Source: a bacterium M00.F.Ca.ET.205.01.1.1 (GTDB taxonomy: Bacteria; Pseudomonadota; Alphaproteobacteria; Rhizobiales; Rhizobiaceae). Taken from it: a stretch of 38,914 nucleotides of DNA. The position numbers were made by a program, and so were the translations under genes. Location of the stretch: NCBI GenBank assembly GCA_004791255.1, contig SRUQ01000020.1, forward strand, positions 1 to 38,914. Direction: 5' to 3'. The notes under the pieces are model-generated. The model was not told the DNA's origin, did not search any database, and saw only the letters and a list, made by a program, of their open reading frames with translations. Below are positions 24,782-32,897 of this stretch, piece by piece (the stretch's first letter is position 1; every line of letters starts with the position of its first letter).

Positions 24782-24832
24782 CCCCTCATCCGGCCCTTCG
24801 GGCCACCTTCTCCCCGTTGAACGGGGAGAAGG
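24782..24832. repeat. Double hairpin repeat between rhaD and rhaI
   Basis: GGCCC/GGGCC (24792-24804) is followed by a perfect 13-bp stem, CCTTCTCCCCGTT with AACGGGGAGAAGG, around one base (24806-24832). The CCCTCATCCGG...CCTTCTCCCCG pattern is a common dispersed repeat in Mesorhizobium-like genomes. Here it lies inside the rhaD-rhaI transcript and could lower rhaI expression or protect the upstream mRNA end. Confidence 0.7.
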
Positions 24833-24839
24833 AAGGCTG

Positions 24840-26942
24840 TTATCGCGTAAAGCTCTGCGCGTTGCCGGCGTCGACGTTGACGATGTTGCCGGTCGATTTG
24901 GCCGACATGTCGGAGGCGAAGAAATAGATCGCCTCGGCGATGTCTTCCGGGAACACCGAACGCTTCAGCATCGAGCGCGAGCGGTAGTGCTCCTCGAGAT
25001 CGTCGGTCGACATCTTGTAGGCAGCGGCGCGCTGTTCCTTCCACTCGCCGGTCCAGATCTTGGAGCCGCGCAGCACCGCGTCCGGATTGACGACGTTGAC
25101 CCTGATCTGGGCTTCCGCGCCTTCCAGCGCCAGGCAGCGGGCGAGGTGGATCTCGGCCGCCTTGGCCGTGCAGTACGCCGATGCGTTGGGCGATGCGGCG
25201 AGCCCGTTCTTGGAGGCGACGAAGACGACGTTGCCGCCGATCTTCTGCACCCGGAACAGCCGGAAGGCTTCGCGCGAGACCAGGAAATAGCCGGTCGACA
25301 GGATGTCCATGTTCTTGTTCCACAGCGCCAGCGTCGTTTCCTCGATCGGCGCCGAGGAGGCAAGCCCCGCGTTGGAGACGAGGATGTCGATGCCGCCGAA
25401 CTCGACCGCCATCTCGGCGAAGCCTGCGACAACCTGGTCTTCCGAAGTGACGTTGATCAGCACCGGGCGGACGAAATCCCTGCCATAGGCCCTAGCTAAT
25501 TCTTCGTTGGCGCTGGCAAGCGCCGTCTCGTCGATGTCGGCCAGCACCACGCAGGCGCCTTCGCGCAGCAAGCGGTTCGCGGTCGCCCGGCCAATGCCGC
25601 CGGCGCCGCCGGTGACCAGCGCGATCTGTCCGGCCAGCGACTTCGGCTTCGGCATGCGCTGCAGCTTCAAATCCTCGAGCAGCCAGTATTCGATGTCGAA
25701 GGCCTCCTGCGCAGGTAGGCCGACATAGGACGAGACGGTGGAGGCGCCGCGCATGACGTTGATGGCGTTGACATAGAATTCGCCCGAGATGCGGGCGGTC
25801 GCCTTGTCGCCGGCGAAGGTGAACATGCCGACGCCGGGCATCAGATAGACGACGGCGTTGGGATCGCGGATAGCGGGCGAATCCGCATGTTTGCAGCGGT
25901 CGTAATAGGCCTGGTAGCCGACGCGGTATTCAGCAATGTCATCGGCCAACCGCGCGATGACGGCATCGACATCGGGCTTTGCCGGATCGAACTGGATCAC
26001 CAGCGGCCGGATCTTGGTGCGCAGGAAATGGTCCGGACACGATGTGCCAAGCGCTGCCAGTGGCCGCAAATCCCGGGAGTTGACGAATTCGAGCACGGCG
26101 GCCGAATCGTCGAAATGGCCGAGCTTGTGGCTGTTTTCCGAGATCAGGCCGCGGATTTTCGGCATCAGCTTTGCAGCTATGGCGCGGCGGGCGGCGGCGT
26201 CGAGCGACTTGACCATCGCGCCGCCGAAGATCGCCACGCCCTCGGACCGGCGCTCGAACCACTCGATCGCCTGGTTGATGACCGAGATCGTCGTTTCGTA
26301 GCATTCCTTCGGCGTATCGCCCCAGGTGAACAGGCCGTGGCTTTCGAGGATGACGCCTTTGGCGGCGGGATTTTCGACGCAGAATTTTTCCAGCCACAGG
26401 CCGAGTTCGAAGCCGGGACGCTTCCATGGCAGCCAGCCGATGGCATCACCGAAGATTTCCTTGGTCAGGGCTTTGGAGTCCTTTGCCGCGGCAATGGCGA
26501 TGATCGCGTCGGGGTGCATGTGGTCGACGAAGGGCTTCGGCACATAGGCGTGCAGCGGCGTGTCGATCGAGGCCGCGCGTGGATTGAGGTTGAAGGTGCA
26601 GTGGGGAAGATAACCCACCATCTCGTCCTCGTGCTCAACGCCGCGATAGAGGCCTTTGAGCGCCTGCAGCTTTTCCATGTAGAGCGTGGCGAAGCCGTCG
26701 AGCTTGATCGAGGCGCTGTCGCCGCCGGAACCCTTGACCCACAGCACTTCGACATCGGCGCCGGTGAGCGGATCCTTCTGCCAGACCTTGGAGGAGGTGT
26801 TGCCGCCGCCATAGTTGGTGACGCGCTTGTCGGAACCGAGCGTGTTGGACCGATAGACCAGAAGCTCGGGACCATTCATCCCTTGCGCCTTCGCATCATC
26901 CCACAAATTGGCGAGGCGCGAGCCGGAGCGCTTGTCGAGCAT
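24840..26942 (-). CDS. rhaD: Bifunctional rhamnulose-1-phosphate aldolase / short-chain dehydrogenase
   Basis: The 700-residue fusion has an N-terminal class II aldolase domain (about 1-400; blocks YGGGNTSSKVW, WVKGSGGD, HMHPDAIIAIAAAKDSKAL, LESHGLFTWGDT). The C-terminal short-chain dehydrogenase domain (about 430-700) has GGAGGIGRATA and catalytic Y-x3-K in AYCTAKAAE. The first domain would cleave rhamnulose-1-phosphate to dihydroxyacetone phosphate and lactaldehyde, and the second probably oxidises or reduces the lactaldehyde. The ATG at 26942 with GGAGG upstream gives the family start MLDKRSGSRLANLWDD; an upstream in-frame extension to 27002 is not family-like. Divergent from rhaR. Confidence 0.93.
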   Translation of the reverse strand: MLDKRSGSRLANLWDDAKAQGMNGPELLVYRSNTLGSDKRVTNYGGGNTSSKVWQKDPLTGADVEVLWVKGSGGDSASIKLDGFATLYMEKLQALKGLYRGVEHEDEMVGYLPHCTFNLNPRAASIDTPLHAYVPKPFVDHMHPDAIIAIAAAKDSKALTKEIFGDAIGWLPWKRPGFELGLWLEKFCVENPAAKGVILESHGLFTWGDTPKECYETTISVINQAIEWFERRSEGVAIFGGAMVKSLDAAARRAIAAKLMPKIRGLISENSHKLGHFDDSAAVLEFVNSRDLRPLAALGTSCPDHFLRTKIRPLVIQFDPAKPDVDAVIARLADDIAEYRVGYQAYYDRCKHADSPAIRDPNAVVYLMPGVGMFTFAGDKATARISGEFYVNAINVMRGASTVSSYVGLPAQEAFDIEYWLLEDLKLQRMPKPKSLAGQIALVTGGAGGIGRATANRLLREGACVVLADIDETALASANEELARAYGRDFVRPVLINVTSEDQVVAGFAEMAVEFGGIDILVSNAGLASSAPIEETTLALWNKNMDILSTGYFLVSREAFRLFRVQKIGGNVVFVASKNGLAASPNASAYCTAKAAEIHLARCLALEGAEAQIRVNVVNPDAVLRGSKIWTGEWKEQRAAAYKMSTDDLEEHYRSRSMLKRSVFPEDIAEAIYFFASDMSAKSTGNIVNVDAGNAQSFTR

Positions 26943-27008
26943 AGGTAATCCTCCCTGGGACGCGAAAAGGCGCGGTCCATTTGGCCGGGAATGTCTACGC
27001 AAGCAGCC

Positions 27009-27021
27009 TGATTGTCAATCA
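27009..27021. promoter_or_regulatory. Perfect palindrome, candidate RhaR operator
   Basis: TGATTGTCAATCA is a perfect 13-base palindrome in the rhaD-rhaR intergenic region, 67 bases upstream of rhaD. The same half-site recurs as CAATCAT (27036-27042) and ATGATTG (27076-27082), which form a wider inverted pair. Repeated half-sites between divergent sugar genes fit binding by the DeoR-type regulator encoded next door. Confidence 0.55.
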
Positions 27022-27035
27022 CAAACGATCAACAT

Positions 27036-27082
27036 CAATCATATTGCACTGCACAATGAAATTATATGATCGGAAATGATTG
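27036..27082. promoter_or_regulatory. Inverted CAATCAT/ATGATTG pair, candidate RhaR operator
   Basis: CAATCAT at 27036-27042 and ATGATTG at 27076-27082 form an inverted pair about four helical turns apart, with a weaker ATATGAT at 27064-27070 between. Together with the palindrome at 27009 this would let one regulator control rhaD leftwards and rhaR onward rightwards, possibly by looping. Confidence 0.45.
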
Positions 27083-27108
27083 ACACTGCGCGTTTTGAGT
27101 GCCTAGAT
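27080..27108 (+). promoter_or_regulatory. Candidate rhaR promoter
   Basis: TTGACA at 27080-27085 and CTAGAT at 27103-27108 are separated by 17 bases, close to a sigma-70-type promoter. The -35 overlaps the ATGATTG half-site, which would make RhaR binding repressive. The start codon at 27128 leaves a short leader. Confidence 0.4.
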
Positions 27109-27127
27109 GGTCAGGCAGGGAGGAACC

Positions 27128-27937
27128 ATGCACGAAAAAGAGCGCCACAGGATCATTCTGTCCGCCGTCCAGGAAAAACCTGTGGTGACAGTGCAGGAGA
27201 TGGTCGACCTGACGGAGTCCTCCGAGGCGACGATCCGGCGCGATATCGCGGCGCTGCATGTGCAAAAACGGCTGCGCCGGGTGCGCGGCGGCGCCGAGGC
27301 GATCTCGCCGCCGCAGTTCATCGGTCTGGCTGGGCGGCCCTTCTCCGTCAACGAAACCATCAACGCCGCACAAAAGCGGGCAATCGCCCGCGAGGCGGTC
27401 GAGCTGTGTGGGGACGGTGAGCCGATCATCATCAATGGCGGCACCACCACCTTCCAGATGGTGCATTACCTGACCGGCCGCCGCATGCCGATCTTCACCA
27501 ATTCGTTCCCGATCGCCGAGCATCTGCTCAAGCACTCCAAAAACACGGTGATGCTGTCCGGCGGCACCATCTACCGGGAGCAGAACATCATCCTGTCGCC
27601 CTTCGACAATGACGTGACGCGCAACTTCTACGCACGCCGCATGTTCATGGGCGCGCAAGGGTTGGGGCCGCTCGGCCTGATGGAAGGCGATCCGTTGCTG
27701 ATCCAGGCCGAGCAGAAACTGATCGACCAGGCGGACGAGCTGGTGGTGCTGGTCGACTCCTCGAAATTCCGCAAGCGCTCCAGCCTGATTCTGTGCGGGC
27801 TGTCGCGCATCGCGACCGTGATTACCGACGACGGCATCGAGGACCGCGAGGCCAAGATGCTGGAAACCGCCGGAGTGACGCTGATCGTCGCCCGCAAGTC
27901 GTCTAGCAACAAGGAAGAATCTTCACTGCAGGCCTGA
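27128..27937 (+). CDS. rhaR: DeoR-family regulator of rhamnose catabolism
   Basis: The 269-residue product has an N-terminal DeoR helix-turn-helix (ERHRIILSAVQEKPVVTVQE, then SSEATIRRDIAAL) and a C-terminal sugar-phosphate-sensing DeoR domain. That domain shows IINGGTTTFQMVHYL, VMLSGGTIY, VVLVDSSKFRKRS and IATVITDD. The ATG at 27128 is four bases after GGGAGG; an upstream ATG at 27107 lacks such a site. Position and family match RhaR of Rhizobium leguminosarum, a negative regulator relieved by a pathway intermediate. It probably binds the repeats just upstream. Confidence 0.92.
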   Translation: MHEKERHRIILSAVQEKPVVTVQEMVDLTESSEATIRRDIAALHVQKRLRRVRGGAEAISPPQFIGLAGRPFSVNETINAAQKRAIAREAVELCGDGEPIIINGGTTTFQMVHYLTGRRMPIFTNSFPIAEHLLKHSKNTVMLSGGTIYREQNIILSPFDNDVTRNFYARRMFMGAQGLGPLGLMEGDPLLIQAEQKLIDQADELVVLVDSSKFRKRSSLILCGLSRIATVITDDGIEDREAKMLETAGVTLIVARKSSSNKEESSLQA

Positions 27938-27992
27938 GGCCAACTCACGCCCGCAGCGGCGATGGAATGCAACGCTCAAGGGAGGATATCAG

Positions 27993-28988
27993 ATGAGCTT
28001 CTTGAAGAAATTGATGGTGACGGCCGCATTCTCGGCTGCCATGTTCGTGAATGCCGCCTATGCCGAGAACGTCAAGATCGCGCTGGTGGTGAAGTCGCTC
28101 GGCAACGGCTTCTTCGACGCCGCCAACAAGGGCGCCGAGGAAGCGGCCAAGGAACTGGGTGACGTCGACGTCATCTACACCGGCCCGACCAAGGCGACCG
28201 CCGAAGCACAGATCGAGGTGATCAACTCGCTGATCGCGCAGAAGGTCAATGCGATCGCCGTTTCTGCCAATGACGCCGACGCCCTGGTGCCGGTGCTGAA
28301 GAAGGCGATGGAGCGCGGCATCACCGTCATCTCCTGGGATTCGGGCGTCGCCAAAGAGGGCCGCCAGCTTCACCTCAACCCGTCCGACACCGGCCTGATC
28401 GGCGAGACCATCATCAAGCTCGCCGCCGACTACCTGCCGGAAGGCGGCGAGGTCGCCATCCTGTCGGCTTCGTCGACCGCGACCAACCAGAACGCCTGGA
28501 TCGAAGCGGCCAAGAAGGTGCTGCCTGAGAAATTCCCCAAGATCAAACTCGTCGCCACCGTCTATGGCGATGACGATTCGGCCAAGAGCACCGACGAAGC
28601 CAAGGGCCTGTTGAAGTCCTATCCGAACCTCAAGGCGATCATCGCGCCGACCACCGTCGGCGTCGTCGCCGCCGCCCAGGTCGTCACCGACGAGAACCTG
28701 ATCGGCAAGGTCAATGTCACCGGCCTGGCGCTGCCGTCGGAGTTCAAGAAGTTCATCGACAACGGTTCCAGCCAGGCGGTCGCGCTCTGGAATCCGATCG
28801 ACCTCGGCTACTCCGCCATCTATCTCGCCCATGATCTGGCGGTGAAGAAGGAAGAAGCCAAGCCCGGTGCAACGTTGTCGATCGGCCGCGTCGGCAAGGT
28901 GACGCTCGACGATACCAACTCGGCCGCGATGGCGCCGCCCTTCCAGTTCGACAAGACCAACATCGAGAAGTTCTCCAAGATCTATTGA
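27993..28988 (+). CDS. rhaS: Rhamnose ABC importer substrate-binding protein
   Basis: Periplasmic sugar-binding protein of 331 residues (CUT2, type I periplasmic-binding fold). A signal peptide at residues 1-24 ends in VNAAYA. The mature part has NVKIALVVKSLGNGFFDAANKGAEEA, NSLIAQKVNAIAVSANDADAL and VISWDSGVAKEGRQLHLNPSDTG. It lies 55 bases after rhaR with a GGGAGG ribosome binding site. A strong hairpin follows the gene, which fits the need to make more binding protein than membrane components. Confidence 0.93.
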   Translation: MSFLKKLMVTAAFSAAMFVNAAYAENVKIALVVKSLGNGFFDAANKGAEEAAKELGDVDVIYTGPTKATAEAQIEVINSLIAQKVNAIAVSANDADALVPVLKKAMERGITVISWDSGVAKEGRQLHLNPSDTGLIGETIIKLAADYLPEGGEVAILSASSTATNQNAWIEAAKKVLPEKFPKIKLVATVYGDDDSAKSTDEAKGLLKSYPNLKAIIAPTTVGVVAAAQVVTDENLIGKVNVTGLALPSEFKKFIDNGSSQAVALWNPIDLGYSAIYLAHDLAVKKEEAKPGATLSIGRVGKVTLDDTNSAAMAPPFQFDKTNIEKFSKIY

Positions 28989-29007
28989 TCTGGAGCCCTT
29001 TCAAGCC

Positions 29008-29037
29008 GTCGCGGCGGGGCTCACGTCCCGCCGCGAC
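29008..29037 (+). terminator. Strong hairpin after rhaS (partial terminator or mRNA stabiliser)
   Basis: GTCGCGGCGGG (29008-29018) pairs perfectly over 11 bases with CCCGCCGCGAC (29027-29037), with an 8-base loop, followed by TTTAAA. The T-run is short, so read-through into rhaT is likely. It probably protects the rhaS message and lowers expression of the later genes. Confidence 0.7.
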
Positions 29038-29072
29038 TTTAAACGGATCTGTTTTCAGGGCCTGATACGACC

Positions 29073-30614
29073 ATGGACACGACAGCCCGACACGCCGCGG
29101 TGAAGGAGAGCCCTCCGGCCTCCGGCCCACGCCTGACACTGTCCGGCATCTCGAAGACCTTCCCGGGCGTGCGCGCGCTGCACAATGTCAGCCTGTCGCT
29201 TTATCCAGGCGAGGTGACCGCGCTGATCGGCGAGAACGGTGCCGGCAAGTCGACGCTGGTCAAGATCATGACCGGCATCTACCAGCCCGATACGGGCACC
29301 ATCAGCATAGATGGCCAACCGGTCACCCTGCCCAGCGCGCACGCCGCCTTCGGCCACGGCGTCACCGCAATCCACCAGGAAACCGTGCTGTTCGACGATC
29401 TTTCGGTCGCCGAAAACATCTTCCTCGGCCATGCGCCGCGCACGCGCTTCGGCACAATCGACTGGCGCACGATGCGCAAAAATGCACGCGAAGTGCTCGA
29501 CACCATGCATGCCGGCCATATCGATGCCGACGCGCGGCTCAGGGATCTCGGCATCGCCAACAAGCATCTGGTCGCGGTCGCCCGCGCCATGTCGATCGAC
29601 GCGCGCATCGTCATCATGGACGAGCCGACCGCGGCCCTGTCGATGAAGGAGATCGAGGAGCTCTTCCTGCTGATCGAATTCCTCAAGAGCGAAGGCAAGG
29701 CGATCCTGTTCATCAGCCACAAGTTCGACGAGATCTACCGCATCGCCGACCGCTACACGGTGTTCCGCGATGGCGAGATGGTCGGCGAAGGCCTGATCAA
29801 GGATGCCAGCCAGAGCCAGATCGTGCGGATGATGGTCGGCCGCTCCGTCGACCACATCTTCCCGCAACGCCAGGCCGAGATCGGCGTGCCGGTGCTGTCT
29901 GTGTCCGGCCTGTCGCACCCGACCGAGTTCAACGACATCGGCTTCGACCTGCACAAGGGCGAAATCCTCGGCTTCTACGGCCTGGTCGGCGCCGGGCGCT
30001 CCGAGGTGATGCAGGCGATATCGGGCATCACCCGCACTTCCGGCGGCACCATCACGCTGGAGGGCAAGGCGATCACGCCGAAATCGGCGGCGGATTCGAT
30101 CGAGGCCGGCATCGTCTACGTGCCGGAGGAACGCGGCAAGCAAGGCGTGGTGATCGGCCTGCCGATCTTCCAGAATGTTTCGCTGCCGTCGCTCAAGCAC
30201 ACATCCAAATCTGGCATGCTGCGGCTGGCGGAAGAGTTCTCGCTCGCCCGCTCCTACACCGAACGGCTGGACCTGAGAGCCTCCTCGCTCAGCCAGGACG
30301 TTGGCACGCTGTCGGGCGGCAACCAGCAGAAGGTGGTCATCGCCAAATGGCTGGCGACGACGCCCAAGGTCATCATCCTCGACGAGCCGACCAAGGGCAT
30401 CGACATTGGCTCCAAGGCCGCAGTGCACGGCTTCATGGCCGAGCTGGTGGCGCAGGGCCTGTCGGTGATCATGGTGTCGTCCGAACTGCCCGAAATCCTC
30501 GGCATGTCCGACCGCGTCGTCGTCATGCGCGAGGGCCTGGTCGCAGCGGTCTATGACAATAAGGGGCTGGACGCCGAGACGCTGGTCAGGACAGCAGCGG
30601 GGATCGCGGCATGA
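29073..30614 (+). CDS. rhaT: Rhamnose ABC importer ATPase, two nucleotide-binding domains
   Basis: CUT2-type sugar importer ATPase of 513 residues. The first domain has Walker A GENGAGKST (about 53-61) and Walker B IVIMDEPTAAL, but its signature region is weak (DLGIANKHLVAVARAMS). The second domain has a loose Walker A GLVGAGRSEV, a strong signature LSGGNQQKVVIAKWL (about 411) and Walker B VIILDEPTKGIDIG. Such asymmetry is normal for this group. It works with RhaP and RhaQ, and the ATGA overlap with rhaP (30611-30614) couples translation. It is distinct from the unrelated E. coli transporter also named RhaT. Confidence 0.92.
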   Translation: MDTTARHAAVKESPPASGPRLTLSGISKTFPGVRALHNVSLSLYPGEVTALIGENGAGKSTLVKIMTGIYQPDTGTISIDGQPVTLPSAHAAFGHGVTAIHQETVLFDDLSVAENIFLGHAPRTRFGTIDWRTMRKNAREVLDTMHAGHIDADARLRDLGIANKHLVAVARAMSIDARIVIMDEPTAALSMKEIEELFLLIEFLKSEGKAILFISHKFDEIYRIADRYTVFRDGEMVGEGLIKDASQSQIVRMMVGRSVDHIFPQRQAEIGVPVLSVSGLSHPTEFNDIGFDLHKGEILGFYGLVGAGRSEVMQAISGITRTSGGTITLEGKAITPKSAADSIEAGIVYVPEERGKQGVVIGLPIFQNVSLPSLKHTSKSGMLRLAEEFSLARSYTERLDLRASSLSQDVGTLSGGNQQKVVIAKWLATTPKVIILDEPTKGIDIGSKAAVHGFMAELVAQGLSVIMVSSELPEILGMSDRVVVMREGLVAAVYDNKGLDAETLVRTAAGIAA

Positions 30615-31588
30615 AGGCGTTGCTGAAATACCGCGAAATCTGGCTGCTCGCGGCCATCGTCGTGCTTATCGCGCTGATCTCGACACGTTTTCCGGGCTTT
30701 GCCGACCCCGGCAATCTGCGCCAGGTGTTTAACGACACCTCGATCCTGATGATCCTGGCGCTGGGCCAGATGGTCGTCATCCTGACGCGATCCATCGATT
30801 TGTCGATGGCCTCCAACCTCTGCTTCACCGGCATGGTGGTGGCGATGCTGAATGCCGCACATCCAGGAATCCCCATCCCGCTGCTGATCGTCATCGCGCT
30901 CTCGGTCGGGCTGGTGCTCGGCGCCATCAACGGCCTGCTGGTGTGGCGGCTGAACATCCCCTCGATCGTGGTGACGCTGGGCACGCTGACCATCTATCGC
31001 GGCGCCACCTTCGTCATCTCGGGCGGCGCCTGGGTCAATGCCGACAAGATGAGCCCGGAGTTCATCGGCTTCCAGCGCGCCGCCTTCCTCGGCATCCCGG
31101 TGCTGTCCTGGATCGCCCTCCTGGTGATCGCGCTGTTCTTCCTGGTGATGACGCGCACCGCGCTCGGCCGCTCGATCTATGCCATCGGCGTCAACCCGAC
31201 GGCTTCGGTCTATGCCGGCATCGATGTCGGGCGCACGAAGTTCATGGTGTTCTGCATCTCCGGCATGGTTGGCGGCCTTGCCGGCTATCTCTGGATCTCG
31301 CGCTACGTGATCGCCTCGGTCGAGGTCGCCAACGGCTATGAGCTCAACATCATCGCCGCCTGCGTCATCGGCGGCATCTCGATCGCCGGCGGCATCGGCT
31401 CGGTCGGCGGCGCGGTGCTGGGCGCACTGTTCCTCGGCATCATCTCCAATGCGCTGCCGGTCATCAACATCTCACCCTTCTGGCAGATGGCGATCTCTGG
31501 CAGCGCCATCATCCTGGCCGTCGTGCTCAACGCGCGCGGCGAACGCCAGCAAGGCCGCATCATCCTGAAGAAAGCGGAGGCGGCATGA
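30611..31588 (+). CDS. rhaP: Rhamnose ABC importer permease, first subunit
   Basis: Membrane protein of 325 residues with eight to ten hydrophobic segments. It has the CUT2 permease features ILALGQMVVILTRSIDLSMA, NIPSIVVTLGTLTIYRG, the GVNPTASVYAGIDVGRTKF loop and the ELNIIAACVIGGISIAGGIG block. It pairs with RhaQ to form the channel. ATGA overlaps on both sides (30611-30614 and 31585-31588) place it firmly inside the rha operon. Confidence 0.92.
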   Translation: MKALLKYREIWLLAAIVVLIALISTRFPGFADPGNLRQVFNDTSILMILALGQMVVILTRSIDLSMASNLCFTGMVVAMLNAAHPGIPIPLLIVIALSVGLVLGAINGLLVWRLNIPSIVVTLGTLTIYRGATFVISGGAWVNADKMSPEFIGFQRAAFLGIPVLSWIALLVIALFFLVMTRTALGRSIYAIGVNPTASVYAGIDVGRTKFMVFCISGMVGGLAGYLWISRYVIASVEVANGYELNIIAACVIGGISIAGGIGSVGGAVLGALFLGIISNALPVINISPFWQMAISGSAIILAVVLNARGERQQGRIILKKAEAA

Positions 31589-32580
31589 CCGATACCCCTG
31601 CCCCTCGCAATATCCCTGACCGGCTGGACAAGCCGCTCAGCACGGCGATCTTTTCCTGGGAAGCATTGCTGGTCGTCGTGGCCGTCGCCATCTTCGCCAT
31701 CAACAGCTTCGCGTCGCCCTATTTCCTCGACCCATATTCGCTGTCGGACCTCACCTTCAACTTCACCGAGAAGGGCCTGATCGCCTTCGCCATGGCGCTG
31801 CTGATCATTTCCGGCGAGATCGACCTGTCGGTGGCCGCCATCATCGCGCTTGCCTCGACGCTGATGGGCATGGCGGTGCAGGCTGGCGCCGGAACCCCGG
31901 TGCTGGTGCTGATCGGCATCGTCGTCGGCCTCGGCTGCGGCGCCTTCAACGGACTGCTGGTGACCCGTCTCGGCCTGCCCTCCATCGTCGTCACCATCGG
32001 TACGATGAGCCTGTTTCGCGGCATCGCCTTCATCATCCTCGGCGACCAGGCCTACAAGGGCTATCCGGAAAGCTTCGCCTTCTTCGGCCAGGGTTATGTC
32101 TGGTGGGTGGTGTCGTTCGAACTGGTCTTGTTCCTCGTAGCGGCCGTCATCTACTGGTTTGTGCTGCACCGCACCAGTTTCGGCCGCCGTGTCTTTGCCA
32201 TCGGCAACAATCCGGTGGCGGCGCAGTTCTCCGGCGTGCGCGTCGGCCGCATCAAGTTCGTGCTGTTCTGCCTGACCGGGCTGATGTCGGGCATCGCCTC
32301 GGTGCTGATCACCTCACGGCTCGGCTCCACCCGGCCATCGATCGCGCAGGGCTATGAACTCGAAGCCATCACCATGGTGGTGCTGGGCGGCGTCTCGATC
32401 CTCGGCGGCGCCGGCAGCATCCTTGGCGTCGTGCTTGCCGCCTTCATCATGGGGCTGGTGACCTTCGGGCTTGGCCTGCTCAACGTGCCCGGCATCGTCA
32501 TGTCGATCTTCATCGGCCTGCTCCTGATCATCGTCATCGCCCTGCCGATCGTCTGGCGGCGGCTGCGTGGTAACAGGTGA
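31585..32580 (+). CDS. rhaQ: Rhamnose ABC importer permease, second subunit
   Basis: Membrane protein of 331 residues, paralogous to RhaP, with the same CUT2 features: FAMALLIISGEIDLSVAAII, LGLPSIVVTIGTMSLFRG, AIGNNPVAAQFSGVRVGRIKF and ELEAITMVVLGGVSILGGAG. An N-terminal cytoplasmic tail of about 20 residues precedes the first membrane segment. It overlaps rhaP by an ATGA, and its stop overlaps the rhaU ATG by one base (TGATG). Confidence 0.92.
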   Translation: MTDTPAPRNIPDRLDKPLSTAIFSWEALLVVVAVAIFAINSFASPYFLDPYSLSDLTFNFTEKGLIAFAMALLIISGEIDLSVAAIIALASTLMGMAVQAGAGTPVLVLIGIVVGLGCGAFNGLLVTRLGLPSIVVTIGTMSLFRGIAFIILGDQAYKGYPESFAFFGQGYVWWVVSFELVLFLVAAVIYWFVLHRTSFGRRVFAIGNNPVAAQFSGVRVGRIKFVLFCLTGLMSGIASVLITSRLGSTRPSIAQGYELEAITMVVLGGVSILGGAGSILGVVLAAFIMGLVTFGLGLLNVPGIVMSIFIGLLLIIVIALPIVWRRLRGNR

Positions 32581-32897
32581 TGCCGCAGAAATACGCGTTC
32601 AAGATGAAGCTCAATCCGGGCATGAAGGCCGAGTACAGGAAGCGTCACGACGAGATCTGGCCGTCGCTGGTCGCACTCTTGAAACAGGCCGGTGTCTCCG
32701 ACTACTCGATCCATCTCGACGAGGAGACCAACATCCTGTTCGGCGTGCTGTGGCGGCGCGACGACCATGGCATGGCCGACCTGCCCAGCCATCCGGTGAT
32801 GCAGCGCTGGTGGGCTCATATGGCTGACATCATGGAGACCGGGCCTGACAACGCGCCGGTCGCCGTGCCGCTGGAAACCGTGTTTCATATGGAATGA
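32580..32897 (+). CDS. rhaU: L-rhamnose mutarotase
   Basis: Interconverts the alpha and beta anomers of L-rhamnose so that imported sugar reaches the isomerase or kinase in the right form. The 105-residue product has the ferredoxin-like family pattern. Tyr19 and His23 in EYRKRHDEIWP are the expected active-site residues, followed by VSDYSIHLDEETNILFGVLW and the C-terminal WWAHMADIM. The ATG at 32580 is used; a GTG one codon earlier would add a residue. The stop overlaps the rhaK ATG (ATGA, 32894-32897). Confidence 0.93.
   Translation: MPQKYAFKMKLNPGMKAEYRKRHDEIWPSLVALLKQAGVSDYSIHLDEETNILFGVLWRRDDHGMADLPSHPVMQRWWAHMADIMETGPDNAPVAVPLETVFHME

Noticed and set aside
29055..30428. Minus-strand open frame of 457 codons opposite rhaT
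   Set aside because: Antisense shadow of a two-domain ATPase with intact motifs on the plus strand.
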